From Candidatus Omnitrophota bacterium (GTDB taxonomy: Bacteria > Omnitrophota > Gorgyraeia > M55B152), in contig JAGYNU010000005.1 in the NCBI GenBank assembly GCA_018399975.1, positions 1-34,620 on the forward strand: a DNA stretch of 34,620 bases, given 5' to 3'. Of the stretch, positions 9,626 to 20,334 are shown one piece after another (positions within the stretch are counted from its first letter, which is position 1; every line of letters starts with the position of its first letter). The notes beneath the pieces were generated by a model that was not told where the DNA came from, did not search any database, and was given only the letters and a program-made list of their open reading frames with translations. The translations under genes and the position numbers were made by a program.

Positions 9626-9714
9626 TTAACCTAAATTAGCTCATAGCTCATAGTAAAACAAGCTACAAGCTACAAGTTGCAGGTCGCAGGTAACAAGTAA
9701 CAAGTTGCAGGTAA

Positions 9715-9741
9715 CCCCGTAGAAATAAAAATTTCACGGGG
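9715..9741 (+). repeat. Hairpin (CCCCGT...ACGGGG)
   Basis: CCCCGT-a-GAAAT and ATTTC-a-CGGGG pair around a short A-rich loop. No T-run follows, so it is not a convincing intrinsic terminator. Confidence 0.6.
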
Positions 9742-9846
9742 CAGGCAAGATACAAGAAACAAACAAACAACAAATTTCTAATTGCTCTAATTAACCTAAT
9801 TGATCTAAAGCAAGTAGGAAGTAACAAGTAGCAAGACATAGGACAT

Positions 9847-9925
9847 AGCCCGTGAACCAGGGATTTATTTTATAAATCACGGTTCAGGGCTAGGGTGAAC
9901 CGTACTTCGTTCTGGTTCCCCCTAG
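9847..9925. repeat. Two adjoining hairpins
   Basis: The first pairs AGCCCGTGAACC with GGTTCAGGGCT around an inner ATTTA/TAAAT stem (9847-9891). The second pairs CTAGGGTGAACC with GGTTCCCCCTAG around gtacttcgttct (9890-9925). Both contain the same GAACC/GGTTC core. They are flanked by aggacat units. Confidence 0.65.
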
Positions 9926-10109
9926 GACATAGGACATGAGAATAACAAATGTCAAATCAGGCTGCAGGCTACAGGCTGCAAGCTATCTGAAGTTAAGGAA
10001 AATTAGGACATAGGACATAGGACATGAGAATGACAAATTACAATAACCAAACAAAAGTATTAGTTTGAATATTAAATAATTGTATCTTGATCATTAATCT
10101 GTGATAATC

Positions 10110-10129
10110 CCTGCCTGCCGGCAGGCAGG
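10110..10129. repeat. GC palindrome CCTGCCTGCCGGCAGGCAGG
   Basis: This perfect 20-base palindrome stands in AT-rich DNA. An identical copy lies at 17960-17979, a degenerate copy at 34243-34262 and a half copy at 10163-10180. Confidence 0.9.
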
Positions 10130-10245
10130 TGTGTAGCTTTTAAAAATCTGTGATAATCTGTGTTTGCCGGCAGGCAGGCGAATGAGGACACCACTTAGTG
10201 AACGCCTGCCCGCCAATGTTTGTGGCAGAATACAAAAAAGATGTT

Positions 10246-11544
10246 ATGAATAAAAATGTTAAATTAAAGATTAAAGAATCGTATCCAGAGAGAGTACTGG
10301 ATATTTTAAACTTGGTATCAAATATAGCAGAAAATAGAAAAGGTAGAGTTTTCTTAGTAGGAGGTATGGTTAGGGATTTATTATTAGATAATCCTAGTAT
10401 AGATTTAGATATTGCAGTAGAAAGACAGGGTATAGAATTTGCCAAAAAGCTTGCTTTTACTTTAAAGAAAAAGATAAACATTTATCCTAAATTTTATACA
10501 GCTTCGGTAAAAATAGATAATAATTTAAGCATAGATATTGCTACTTGCCGTAAAGAGACTTATGCTAAACCCGGAGCTTTGCCTGAAGTTGAGCCTTCAG
10601 ATATAAAAAATGATTTATTTAGAAGGGATTTTACGATTAATGCTATAGCTTTAAGTCTTAATAGTAAATCGTTTGGAAATATATTAGATTTTTGTAATGG
10701 GATAGAAGATTTAAAAAATGGTCGTATTAGAATTTTACATAATGATAGTTTTAAAGATGACCCAATTAGAATTTTAAGAGCAATTAGATTTATAGGAAGG
10801 TTAAATTTTAGGCTTGATAGCCATACTGAAAAATTAATGATTGATGCTATAAAACAAGACAATTTTAAGAATGTAAGTAAAGATAGGATAAGAAAAGAAT
10901 TAATATTATTTTTTAAAGAGGAAAATTTTTTAAAGCAAGTTGATGTTTTTGATAAATATTTAGGTTTAAATTTTATTTATAAAAGTATAAGAAAAGAATC
11001 AGTAGATAAAAAGCTATTAAAGAATGTAGAACGATATCTAAAACAATATAAACAAAATGTAAACACAAATAAAGCAGATGTGCCTGTATCCAATTATAAA
11101 TGGGTTGTTAGGCTTATGGTATTTGTTAGAAATTTGCAATTAAACGAGATTAATGAATTGTGTAAAAATTTTAATTTTTCTAAAGAGGTCAGTAATAAGT
11201 TAAAAAATTACAAAAAGCTTCAGTCGATTGTCTTAGAAAAAGCTAAAAAATTTAAAAAAGCTAAACCCGGAGAAATATATAATATTTTAAATCCTTTTGA
11301 TATAGAAGCAGTTTTTGTTATAATGTCAGCAATTAAAGATAAAGAGATTATTGCTAAGATATGGCGTTTTGTTATAAAAGACAGGTTTATTAAACTTGAT
11401 ATTAATGGTAAGGATTTAAAAGAATTAGGAATTTCTCCAGGGCCAGTTTTTAATACTGTTTTAAATAAAGTTTTGTGTGCTAAAATAGATGGTGAGATTT
11501 ATAGCAAGAAAGATGAGTTAAATTTTGTAAAAAAATTTATTTGA
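10246..11544 (+). CDS. tRNA nucleotidyltransferase, poly(A) polymerase type (probable A-adding enzyme)
   Basis: It belongs to the class II nucleotidyltransferases that act on tRNA 3' ends. Motif A (FLVGGMVRDLLLDN...DLDIAV), motif B (RRDFTINA) and the nucleotide-selecting DDPIRILRAIRF are present. A loop segment of the form CRKETYAKPGALPEVEP lies between A and B, as in A-adding and full CCA enzymes. No HD domain is seen. From ATG 10246 it is 432 residues. GTG 10198 and ATG 10216 are also open but lie in the repeat patch, so I prefer 10246, although its ribosome binding site is weak. The window holds a second enzyme at 29069 lacking the loop, which suggests a division of labour. Poly(A) polymerase is the alternative. 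Confidence 0.88.
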   Translation: MNKNVKLKIKESYPERVLDILNLVSNIAENRKGRVFLVGGMVRDLLLDNPSIDLDIAVERQGIEFAKKLAFTLKKKINIYPKFYTASVKIDNNLSIDIATCRKETYAKPGALPEVEPSDIKNDLFRRDFTINAIALSLNSKSFGNILDFCNGIEDLKNGRIRILHNDSFKDDPIRILRAIRFIGRLNFRLDSHTEKLMIDAIKQDNFKNVSKDRIRKELILFFKEENFLKQVDVFDKYLGLNFIYKSIRKESVDKKLLKNVERYLKQYKQNVNTNKADVPVSNYKWVVRLMVFVRNLQLNEINELCKNFNFSKEVSNKLKNYKKLQSIVLEKAKKFKKAKPGEIYNILNPFDIEAVFVIMSAIKDKEIIAKIWRFVIKDRFIKLDINGKDLKELGISPGPVFNTVLNKVLCAKIDGEIYSKKDELNFVKKFI

Positions 11545-11575
11545 TTTTAGTTAAATTTTTAATAATAATTTTTTT

Positions 11576-11857
11576 ATGAAAATCGGTTTATTACAAACTG
11601 AAGTTTATATACCTGATAGTCATTCTATTAAAGATAAAAGAACAAGAATATCAAAATTGAAGTGGGGATTAAGAAAAAGATTTAATGTTTCTGTATTAGA
11701 ATTGGGTGATAGAGATAAATGGCAGGTTGAACTTTTGGGTATATTATTTTTGGGACGCAGAAGCAATTATGTAGATAAAACATTTAATGATATATTAACT
11801 TATGTAAAGAAAGTTCCTAATTTGCAGTTAATAGATTATAATATACAAGTGATGTAA
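11576..11857 (+). CDS. ylxP: DUF503 (YlxP-like) protein
   Basis: This 93-residue protein has the DUF503 form: the start MKIGLLQTEVYIPDSHSIKDKR, then LKWGLRKRFNVSVLELGDRDKWQ and ELLGILFLG. The family is usually found beside rbfA and infB and is thought to help ribosome assembly; its exact role is not established. Here it lies 25 bases before rbfA, which supports the call. Confidence 0.9.
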   Translation: MKIGLLQTEVYIPDSHSIKDKRTRISKLKWGLRKRFNVSVLELGDRDKWQVELLGILFLGRRSNYVDKTFNDILTYVKKVPNLQLIDYNIQVM

Positions 11858-11882
11858 ATCAATTAAATTAAATTTATATTTT

Positions 11883-12239
11883 ATGGAATTTAGAAGGCCT
11901 AAAAAAGTAGCGCAGTTATTAAAAGAAGAAATAAGTAGAATTGTACGTGAGGATTTAGAAGATCCTAACTTAGGATTTGTTACTGTTACACATGTAAATG
12001 TCAGTAAAGATTTAAAACATGCTGTAGTTTTAATTAGTGTATTTGGTAATAAAGAAGAACAAAGTGAATCTGTAAAAGTAGTTCTTAAAGCTAAAGGATT
12101 GATTAAGAAAATTATTGCTGATGTTCTTCCTCTGAGGTTTGTTCCTGAAATTAAATTTAAATTAGATAAGTCGTTAGAATATAGTGTGTATATAAATAAT
12201 AAAATAGATCAAATAAGGCAGGAAGATGAACGAAAATAG
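11883..12239 (+). CDS. rbfA: Ribosome-binding factor A
   Basis: RbfA binds the 30S subunit and helps mature the 5' end of 16S rRNA. The 118 residues include MEFRRPKKVAQLLKEEISRIV, LEDPNLGFVTVTHVNVSKDL, VVLISVFG and LRFVPEIKFKLDKSLEYS, spanning a type II KH fold. The end overlaps nrnA by 14 bases, pointing to translational coupling in a ylxP-rbfA-nrnA operon. Confidence 0.96.
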   Translation: MEFRRPKKVAQLLKEEISRIVREDLEDPNLGFVTVTHVNVSKDLKHAVVLISVFGNKEEQSESVKVVLKAKGLIKKIIADVLPLRFVPEIKFKLDKSLEYSVYINNKIDQIRQEDERK

Positions 12240-13218
12240 AGAATTATTCGAAGTAATTGATGTTATAGAAGCTCATCATAGCTTTTTAATTTCTTCACAT
12301 ATTAGCCCTGAAGGTGATGCTTTAGGCAGTCAATTGGCTTTTGCCTCAGTTCTTGAATCTATGAATAAAGAAGTAGTTATAGTTGATGCCCATCCTGTGC
12401 CTAAACGGTATGATTTTTTACCCCTGGTCGATAAAATTTTAAGTTTAAAGGAATATAATGTAATGACTCAAGGGATTAATAATATTGATGTAGCGGTTTT
12501 ATTAGATTGCCCTACTATAGATAGAATAGGTGCAGTTAAAAAAATTATTCCAGATGAATGTGTTTTATTAAATATAGATCATCATACAAGTAATTCTTAC
12601 TTTGCAGATGTAAATTATGTAGATTCTTCTGCTGATTCGACTTGTCAGGCATTATTTGATTTATTTAATTTGATGAATAGTAAAATAGATATTTCTGTTG
12701 CTACTAATTTGTATACGGGTATATTAACTGATACTGGAGGATTTAAGCATTCTAATACTATTCCAAAAACTCATATGGCAATAGCTAAATTGCTTGAAAC
12801 AGGGATTAAACCTGATAAGATTTTTAGTCTACTTTATGAACGTTGGCCTATAGAAAGATTAAAATTATTGTCAAAAGTTCTTGGAAGTGTTGAATCGAGT
12901 TTTAATGGAGCATTTATATATATGACATTAACTCCTAATATGTTAAAGGAAGCTGGGGCAGGTAAAGAATTATCAGAGGATTTTATTGATTATTGTTTAA
13001 CTGTTGAAGGGGTTGAGGTAGCAGCTTTTTTTAGAGAAGAGGATGAATATGTTAAGATAAATTTTAGGTCGCGGGGTAAAATTGATGTAAATAAGATAGC
13101 TGGCAAATATGGTGGAGGTGGACATGTTAAAGCCAGCGGTTGTAGAATAAAGGGAACTCTTTCACAAGCTAAACAGGAAATCGAAAGAGACATAGCTAAA
13201 GCTCTGAATTGCAAGTAG
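12226..13218 (+). CDS. nrnA: DHH/DHHA1 phosphoesterase (oligoribonuclease / pAp phosphatase type)
   Basis: It is predicted to degrade very short RNAs and/or the nucleotide pAp. The DHH domain shows SHISPEGDALGSQLA, VALLDCPT, the signature NIDHHTSN and GILTDTGGFKHSNT. The C-terminal DHHA1 domain ends with GKYGGGGHVKASG. The 330 residues are usual for NrnA. Its place directly after rbfA is common in bacteria. Substrate choice cannot be read from the sequence. Confidence 0.93.
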   Translation: MNENRELFEVIDVIEAHHSFLISSHISPEGDALGSQLAFASVLESMNKEVVIVDAHPVPKRYDFLPLVDKILSLKEYNVMTQGINNIDVAVLLDCPTIDRIGAVKKIIPDECVLLNIDHHTSNSYFADVNYVDSSADSTCQALFDLFNLMNSKIDISVATNLYTGILTDTGGFKHSNTIPKTHMAIAKLLETGIKPDKIFSLLYERWPIERLKLLSKVLGSVESSFNGAFIYMTLTPNMLKEAGAGKELSEDFIDYCLTVEGVEVAAFFREEDEYVKINFRSRGKIDVNKIAGKYGGGGHVKASGCRIKGTLSQAKQEIERDIAKALNCK

Positions 13219-13266
13219 AGAGTTCTATATTTTAAGTGTTTGGATTTATTTAGTTAGGAGGTTTTA

Positions 13267-15429
13267 ATGTATCGTAACATGAAGTGGAAGATATTATTGA
13301 TTATTGTTATAGTTGGATTAGCTTTTTGGTCACAATATCCTTTGTCTGAAAAGATAAATTTAGGCTTGGATTTAAAAGGAGGGATGCATTTAGTTTTAAA
13401 AGTAGATACTTCTAAAATACCCGAAGGAGCTAAGCAAAATGCCACTAATAGAGCAGTACAGGTTTTGAGAAATCGTATTGATGAATTTGGGGTGAGAGAA
13501 CCTTTAATTCAAAAACAGGGTAGTGATAAGATAGTTATTCAACTTCCAGGGATAGAAGACAGAAATCGTGCTTTAAATATAATAGGTAAAACTGCTCAAT
13601 TGGAATTTAAGCTTGTTGAAGATGACCCTGAATTAGTTAAACAAGCTTTAGAAGATAGTATTCCCGAAGGCTATGAATTGAAAGCTCATAAAGATGGCAA
13701 ATTGCTTTTGGAAAAAGACCCTGTACTTACTGGAGACGCTATAGAAGATGCTATTACAAGTTTTAGTTCGCAAATGGGAATTCCTTACATTTCTTTGACA
13801 TTTAATTCTGAGGGAGCAAAAAAATTTGCTCGTATTACTGAGAAAAATGTTGGAGAAAGATTAGCTATAGTTTTAGATGAAAAGGTTCAATCTGCTCCTA
13901 CTATCCGTGAGAAAATACCCTCTGGGAAAGCTCAAATTACCGGTAGGTTTTCTGTGGAAGAAGCTAGAGATTTATCTATTACCTTACGAGCTGGCGCATT
14001 ACCAGCTCCTATTGACATAATTGAAGAAAGGACAGTTGGTCCTACACTTGGAGAAGATTCTGTTCGTAAGGGTATACGTTCAATAATTATCGGAGGCATT
14101 TTAGTATTATCATTTTTAGCTTTATATTATTTATTAGCTGGTATTATAGCTAATTTTGCTTTATGTCTTAATATTATTATTATAATGGGAGCTTTAGCTT
14201 ATTTTGATGCTACTTTAACTTTACCTGGTATGGCTGGTATTTTACTTACTATAGGCATGGCAGTAGACGCTAATGTGCTTATTTTTGAAAGAATAAGAGA
14301 AGAATTGAAATTAGGGAAACCTCTTAGGCCTGCAATTGGGGCAGGTTATGATAAAGTTTTTTTAACAATTTTCGATGCAAATATCACTACCTTAATTATA
14401 GCCCTTATGCTTTTTCAATTTGGGACTGGGCCTATAAGAGGATTTGCTACTACTTTAAGTATAGGTATATTATCTAGTATGTTTACAGCATTGGTTATAA
14501 CTAGGTTGGTTTTTGATATTTTAACTAAAACTATAAGTCGATTTAAAAAGTTACCTATGTTGCAGATAATTTCTGAAAGTAAAATAAGATTTTTAGATTT
14601 AAGAAAAATAATGTTTAGTCTATCTGTTATTTTAATAATTGTTGGTATGGTTGTTTTCGGCATCAAGGGAGAAAAGAATTTTGGCGTAGATTTTTCTGGT
14701 GGCAGTATACAAGAATTTGAATTTAAAAATAGTATAAACATTAATAATATAAGAGATATATTAAAGGGTATAGGTTTTGGTGATTCTGTAATACAGCAGG
14801 TCAAAGATACTAACCGTGTTATTATCAGGTCTTATAAAGGTGCTACCGATAAAATAGAAATGGCATTAAAACAGGCTTTTGAAGATGTTAGGGTTTTAAG
14901 AATAGAAAAGGTTGGTCCAATTATAGGTAATGTTTTACGTAGAAAAGCTTTGTTGGCTGTTATATATTCTTTAATTGGTATATCTTTATATATATTTTTC
15001 AGGTTTAAACACTTAAAATTTGCTACCGGAGCTATAATAGCTTTATTCCATGATGTTTTGATATGTCTTGGAGCTTTAAGTTTTAGTGGCAGAGAATTGT
15101 CTTTACCGGTTATAGCTGCATTACTTACAATAGTGGGTTATTCTATTAATGATACAATAGTTGTATATAGCAGAATTAGAGAAAATTTAAAAGTAAAAAA
15201 GGATGAATTAAAAAAGGTTATAAATTCAAGTATAAATCAAGTTTTAAGCCGTACTTTACTTACTTCTTTAACGACCTTATTAGTGGTTATATCACTTTAT
15301 TTTTTTGGAGGAGAAGTTATTAATGATTTTGCTTTTGTTTTATTGGTTGGGATAATTGCTGGCACCTATTCTTCTATATTTATAGCTGCTCCATGTCTTG
15401 TATACGGTAAAAATAAGAACTTGAGTTAA
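13267..15429 (+). CDS. secDF: Fused SecD-SecF protein-export membrane protein
   Basis: It uses the proton gradient to drive late steps of Sec export. The 720 residues are a single SecD-SecF polypeptide. The SecD half (about 1-415) starts with a membrane helix, has GLDLKGGMHLVL, a periplasmic P1 region and ends with helices including GMAVDANVLIFERIREE. The SecF half (about 440-720) has FGVDFSGGSIQEFEF and YSINDTIVVYSRIREN. About 12 membrane helices are expected. taggagg upstream sets the start. YajC is not next to it here. Confidence 0.96.
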   Translation: MYRNMKWKILLIIVIVGLAFWSQYPLSEKINLGLDLKGGMHLVLKVDTSKIPEGAKQNATNRAVQVLRNRIDEFGVREPLIQKQGSDKIVIQLPGIEDRNRALNIIGKTAQLEFKLVEDDPELVKQALEDSIPEGYELKAHKDGKLLLEKDPVLTGDAIEDAITSFSSQMGIPYISLTFNSEGAKKFARITEKNVGERLAIVLDEKVQSAPTIREKIPSGKAQITGRFSVEEARDLSITLRAGALPAPIDIIEERTVGPTLGEDSVRKGIRSIIIGGILVLSFLALYYLLAGIIANFALCLNIIIIMGALAYFDATLTLPGMAGILLTIGMAVDANVLIFERIREELKLGKPLRPAIGAGYDKVFLTIFDANITTLIIALMLFQFGTGPIRGFATTLSIGILSSMFTALVITRLVFDILTKTISRFKKLPMLQIISESKIRFLDLRKIMFSLSVILIIVGMVVFGIKGEKNFGVDFSGGSIQEFEFKNSININNIRDILKGIGFGDSVIQQVKDTNRVIIRSYKGATDKIEMALKQAFEDVRVLRIEKVGPIIGNVLRRKALLAVIYSLIGISLYIFFRFKHLKFATGAIIALFHDVLICLGALSFSGRELSLPVIAALLTIVGYSINDTIVVYSRIRENLKVKKDELKKVINSSINQVLSRTLLTSLTTLLVVISLYFFGGEVINDFAFVLLVGIIAGTYSSIFIAAPCLVYGKNKNLS

Positions 15430-15572
15430 GAGAAATATAATATTTATTATTTTTCTTAAAAGCACTTGAAATTATAAAAATATAATGATATTATTAACGC
15501 GTTTTGTGCCGTTTTTAGTTTTGTCATTTTTAAAATTTATTATTTTATAAGATTTGAAAAAGGAGACTGTAT

Positions 15573-15761
15573 ATGAAGGTTGTAATAAATACGGATACTT
15601 GTATTGCTTGTAGTGTATGTGTTAGCATGTGTCCAGAGGTTTTTGAAATTTCTGGAGATACAGTTATAACGAAAGTTGATGAGATTCCAAGTGATTTAGA
15701 GGAAAGTGTTAGAGATGCGGCAAATAGTTGCCCTACAGATGCAATTTCTATAGAAGAATAG
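15573..15761 (+). CDS. Small [4Fe-4S] ferredoxin
   Basis: This 62-residue electron carrier has Cys 10, 13, 16 and 20 in CIACSVCVSMCPEVF and a distal Cys 53 in SCPTDAISIEE. That fits a single-cluster ferredoxin in which Cys 10, 13, 16 and 53 hold the cluster. The C-terminal half is acidic, as usual. It is preceded by aaaggag 9 bases upstream. It stands alone between secDF and the convergent ligA, so its redox partner is not given by context. Confidence 0.93.
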   Translation: MKVVINTDTCIACSVCVSMCPEVFEISGDTVITKVDEIPSDLEESVRDAANSCPTDAISIEE

Positions 15762-15856
15762 TAATGTTTAATAGTTTTTCACAATATATAGTGATTTTTT
15801 AATTTTACAAATAAGTTTTTTGATTTATATGTAATAGATTGGGAATCAAGATAGTT

Positions 15857-18118
<2,262 letters not shown>

Positions 18119-19843
18119 CTATTCCTTATTAAAAAACTTTTTAAGTTTTGACAGAGGATATGTATTTATTACATCCTCTGATTCTAACCAACCACGCCTT
18201 GCAGTATATATTCCATATTTAATGTTATTTAATTGAAGGATGCTATGTGAGTCTGTATTTATAGCAATTTTGACTTTATTTTCTTTACATGCTTTACAAT
18301 ATTTTGAGCTTATATCTAATCTGTCAGGATATGCATTTAATTCCAAAGCTATTTTGTATTTTTTAGCAGCTTTTATTAGTTCGTCCATATTTACTTTATA
18401 TGGTTCTCTTTTTTTTAATATTCTACCAGTAGGATGTGCAAAAATATTTACATTTTTATTTTTAAAAGCAGTTACTATCCTTTGAGTCATTTCATTTTCT
18501 TCCATTCCAAATTTTGAATGTATTGCTGCGATAACTATATCGCATTGTTTTAATATGTCATCAGGAAAATCCAATTTGCCATCGTTTAAAATATCAACCT
18601 CTACACCAGAAAATACCGTTATATTTTCCATTTTGTTGTTTACTTCTTTTATTTTATCTATTTCTTTTATTAGTTCTTTAGGTTTTAAGCCTCCAGCTAT
18701 TTTGACAGCTTGCGAATGATCTGTGATTGCTATATATTTATAACCTCTATCTTTACAGGATTCTACCATCTCTTCTATAGTATTACTTCCATCCGAGTAT
18801 TTAGTATGCATATGTAAGTCTCCTTTGTAATCATGGAAGTTAATTAGTTTAGGTAGCTTATTTATACGGGCAGCTTCAATTTCTCCATTATTTTCTCTTA
18901 GTTCTGGGGGTATAAAAGGTAAGTCTATGCTTTTGTATACTTCTTTTTCTGTTTTCCCAGCAACTTTTTTTTCTTTTGAGTTTTTAATAGAGAAAACTCC
19001 ATATTCATTTATTTTTAGATTTTTCTTTTTGCTGATTTCTCTAATAGCAATATTATGTTGTTTGGAACCTGTAAAATATACTAATGCAGCTCCAAAACTT
19101 GATGGTTTTATAAGTCTTAAATCGACCTGCAATCCATTATTTAATATTACTGTTGATTTTGTAGTGCCTTTTGCAATTATGTCTTTAACTTCTGATAAAG
19201 AAGTAAATTTATTTATGATGTTAGTGTTATTTTCAGCGGTTACTAAAATATCTAAGTCACCTACTGTTTCTTTCATTCTTCTTAAGCTTCCTGCATATTG
19301 AATATTTTTGATTTCTTTATGTTTTTTTAATTTATCTATTATTGTTTCGGCATAAGGAAGGGCTTCTGATAGTTTAAATCTACCTTTACTTTGTTTGAAA
19401 TACTGAATCCCTTTTAGAACTTTTTCTTCACTTTTTTCGCCCATACGTTCCATTTCTCGCAATTTGCCGTTTTTGGCAGCTTTTTCCAATTTATCCATAT
19501 TTGTAATATTAAGTTTTTTATAAACTTGTTGGACTAATTTGGGGCCTAAACCTGGGATTTTCATCATTTCTATAAGATTAGCTTCAGGGGTTTCTAAAAG
19601 TTCTTTATGATATTGGCAATCTCCGGTTTCTATAATTTCTTTTATTTTTTCTGCTGTGTTTTTGCCTATGCCTGGGATATTTTCTAAATTTTTTTCTTTT
19701 ATTATGGATTTTAAATTTTCAGATAGCCCAGATATAATTTGCGCTACTCTTCGGTATGAACGTATACGGAAAGGATTATCTTCCTTTAATTGTAAAATAT
19801 CAGCTATTTCATTGAATATTTTTGCTACTTCTATATTTTCCAT
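18119..19843 (-). CDS. polX: DNA polymerase X family protein with PHP domain
   Basis: It is predicted to fill gaps in base excision repair and to have 3'-5' exonuclease or AP-endonuclease activity from its PHP domain. The 574 residues show an N-terminal helix-hairpin-helix domain (NPFRIRSYRRVAQII, NIPGIGKNTAEKI), the polymerase active site GSLRRMKETVGDLDIL with the two Asp, and a third Asp in LQVDLRL. The PHP domain (about 335-574) has DLHMHTKYSDGS, AITDHS, GVEVDI, AAIHSKF, FAHPTGR and INTDSHS. All metal-binding residues appear intact. Its minus-strand neighbours are the Mth938-like gene upstream and ligA downstream. Confidence 0.96.
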   Translation of the reverse strand: MENIEVAKIFNEIADILQLKEDNPFRIRSYRRVAQIISGLSENLKSIIKEKNLENIPGIGKNTAEKIKEIIETGDCQYHKELLETPEANLIEMMKIPGLGPKLVQQVYKKLNITNMDKLEKAAKNGKLREMERMGEKSEEKVLKGIQYFKQSKGRFKLSEALPYAETIIDKLKKHKEIKNIQYAGSLRRMKETVGDLDILVTAENNTNIINKFTSLSEVKDIIAKGTTKSTVILNNGLQVDLRLIKPSSFGAALVYFTGSKQHNIAIREISKKKNLKINEYGVFSIKNSKEKKVAGKTEKEVYKSIDLPFIPPELRENNGEIEAARINKLPKLINFHDYKGDLHMHTKYSDGSNTIEEMVESCKDRGYKYIAITDHSQAVKIAGGLKPKELIKEIDKIKEVNNKMENITVFSGVEVDILNDGKLDFPDDILKQCDIVIAAIHSKFGMEENEMTQRIVTAFKNKNVNIFAHPTGRILKKREPYKVNMDELIKAAKKYKIALELNAYPDRLDISSKYCKACKENKVKIAINTDSHSILQLNNIKYGIYTARRGWLESEDVINTYPLSKLKKFFNKE

Positions 19844-19905
19844 AGTTACAGATTAGCACAGATTATCTTTTTCGAAAACCGATAACCGAAAACCGACAAC
19901 CTATA

Positions 19906-20250
19906 TTAGCAAGTTAGATGAAATGCACCAGCTACTCTTTTATCTTCTTCCTGATACTGATTAAATATTTTATAAGCTTCACCAGTAGGAGCGTGGATTA
20001 ATTCTATATTTTTAGAAAACAAAAGTTTCTTTGCTTCTTCTGATATTTTCATAGCACCATAAGCTCCTTGTCCTACAGTTAAATATTGAGGCTTAGCCTC
20101 GATAACTTCGTCTAAATCTTCAGGTTGTAAAATGTGGCCTTCTTTTCTTCGCCAATTATCAATTATTCTATTTTTGAGAATAATTAAATCTTGGTTAAAA
20201 ACTTTACCATTGATTATCATTTTACCAAAGGAGTAAGATTGTATTTTCAT
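19906..20250 (-). CDS. Mth938-like (DUF498) domain protein
   Basis: The 114 residues match the Mth938/DUF498 fold family: IQSYSFGKMIINGKVFNQDLII, then IEAKPQYLTVGQGAYG, a middle helix, IELIHAPTGEAYKIFNQ, and VAGAFHLTC at the end. The biochemical role in bacteria is unknown. No membrane segment is seen. It reads divergently from mutM across an 84-base gap, and its downstream neighbour polX lies 62 bases away with a short repeat between (gaaaaccgataaccg). Confidence 0.9.
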   Translation of the reverse strand: MKIQSYSFGKMIINGKVFNQDLIILKNRIIDNWRRKEGHILQPEDLDEVIEAKPQYLTVGQGAYGAMKISEEAKKLLFSKNIELIHAPTGEAYKIFNQYQEEDKRVAGAFHLTC

Positions 20251-20268
20251 TTTTATTTGGTTTGATTA

Positions 20269-20290
20269 TTTTAACTTATATATGTTAAAA
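20269..20290. promoter_or_regulatory. Perfect inverted repeat in the Mth938-mutM divergent gap
   Basis: TTTTAAC-ttatatat-GTTAAAA has two perfect 7-base arms. It overlaps the predicted -35 region of mutM, so it could be an operator. AT-rich context makes chance possible. Confidence 0.4.
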
Positions 20291-20299
20291 TTATACAAT
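20271..20299 (+). promoter_or_regulatory. Probable sigma-70 promoter of mutM
   Basis: TTAACT, a 17-base spacer and TACAAT give a fair -35/-10 pair. Transcription would start near 20306, 29 bases before the mutM ATG. Confidence 0.45.
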
Positions 20300-20334
20300 A
20301 TATTTGAATTATATTAAAGAGGAGTTTTTTTTAT

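Larger units (their letters stand above)
9626..10245. repeat. Geneless patch of word repeats, hairpins and GC palindromes
   Basis: No credible gene is seen here. The patch holds runs of acaagctacaagttgcagg and ggtaacaagtaacaag, three clusters of tandem aggacatagg-type units, aggctgcaggctacaggctgc, three hairpins, and the palindrome CCTGCCTGCCGGCAGGCAGG (10110-10129). It ends with a second half-palindrome at 10163-10180 and a complementary cgcctgcccgcc at 10202-10213. The last part (ctgtgataatctgtg) belongs to another repeat vocabulary seen again near 19850. Confidence 0.7.

Noticed and set aside
9715-9741. Hairpin as terminator of the trp unit
   Set aside because: The stem is followed by caggcaag, with no T-run on the + strand.
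10198-10245. N-terminal extension of the first tRNA nucleotidyltransferase (GTG 10198)
   Set aside because: It would be translated from repeat and palindrome sequence, and family-like sequence only begins after ATG 10246.
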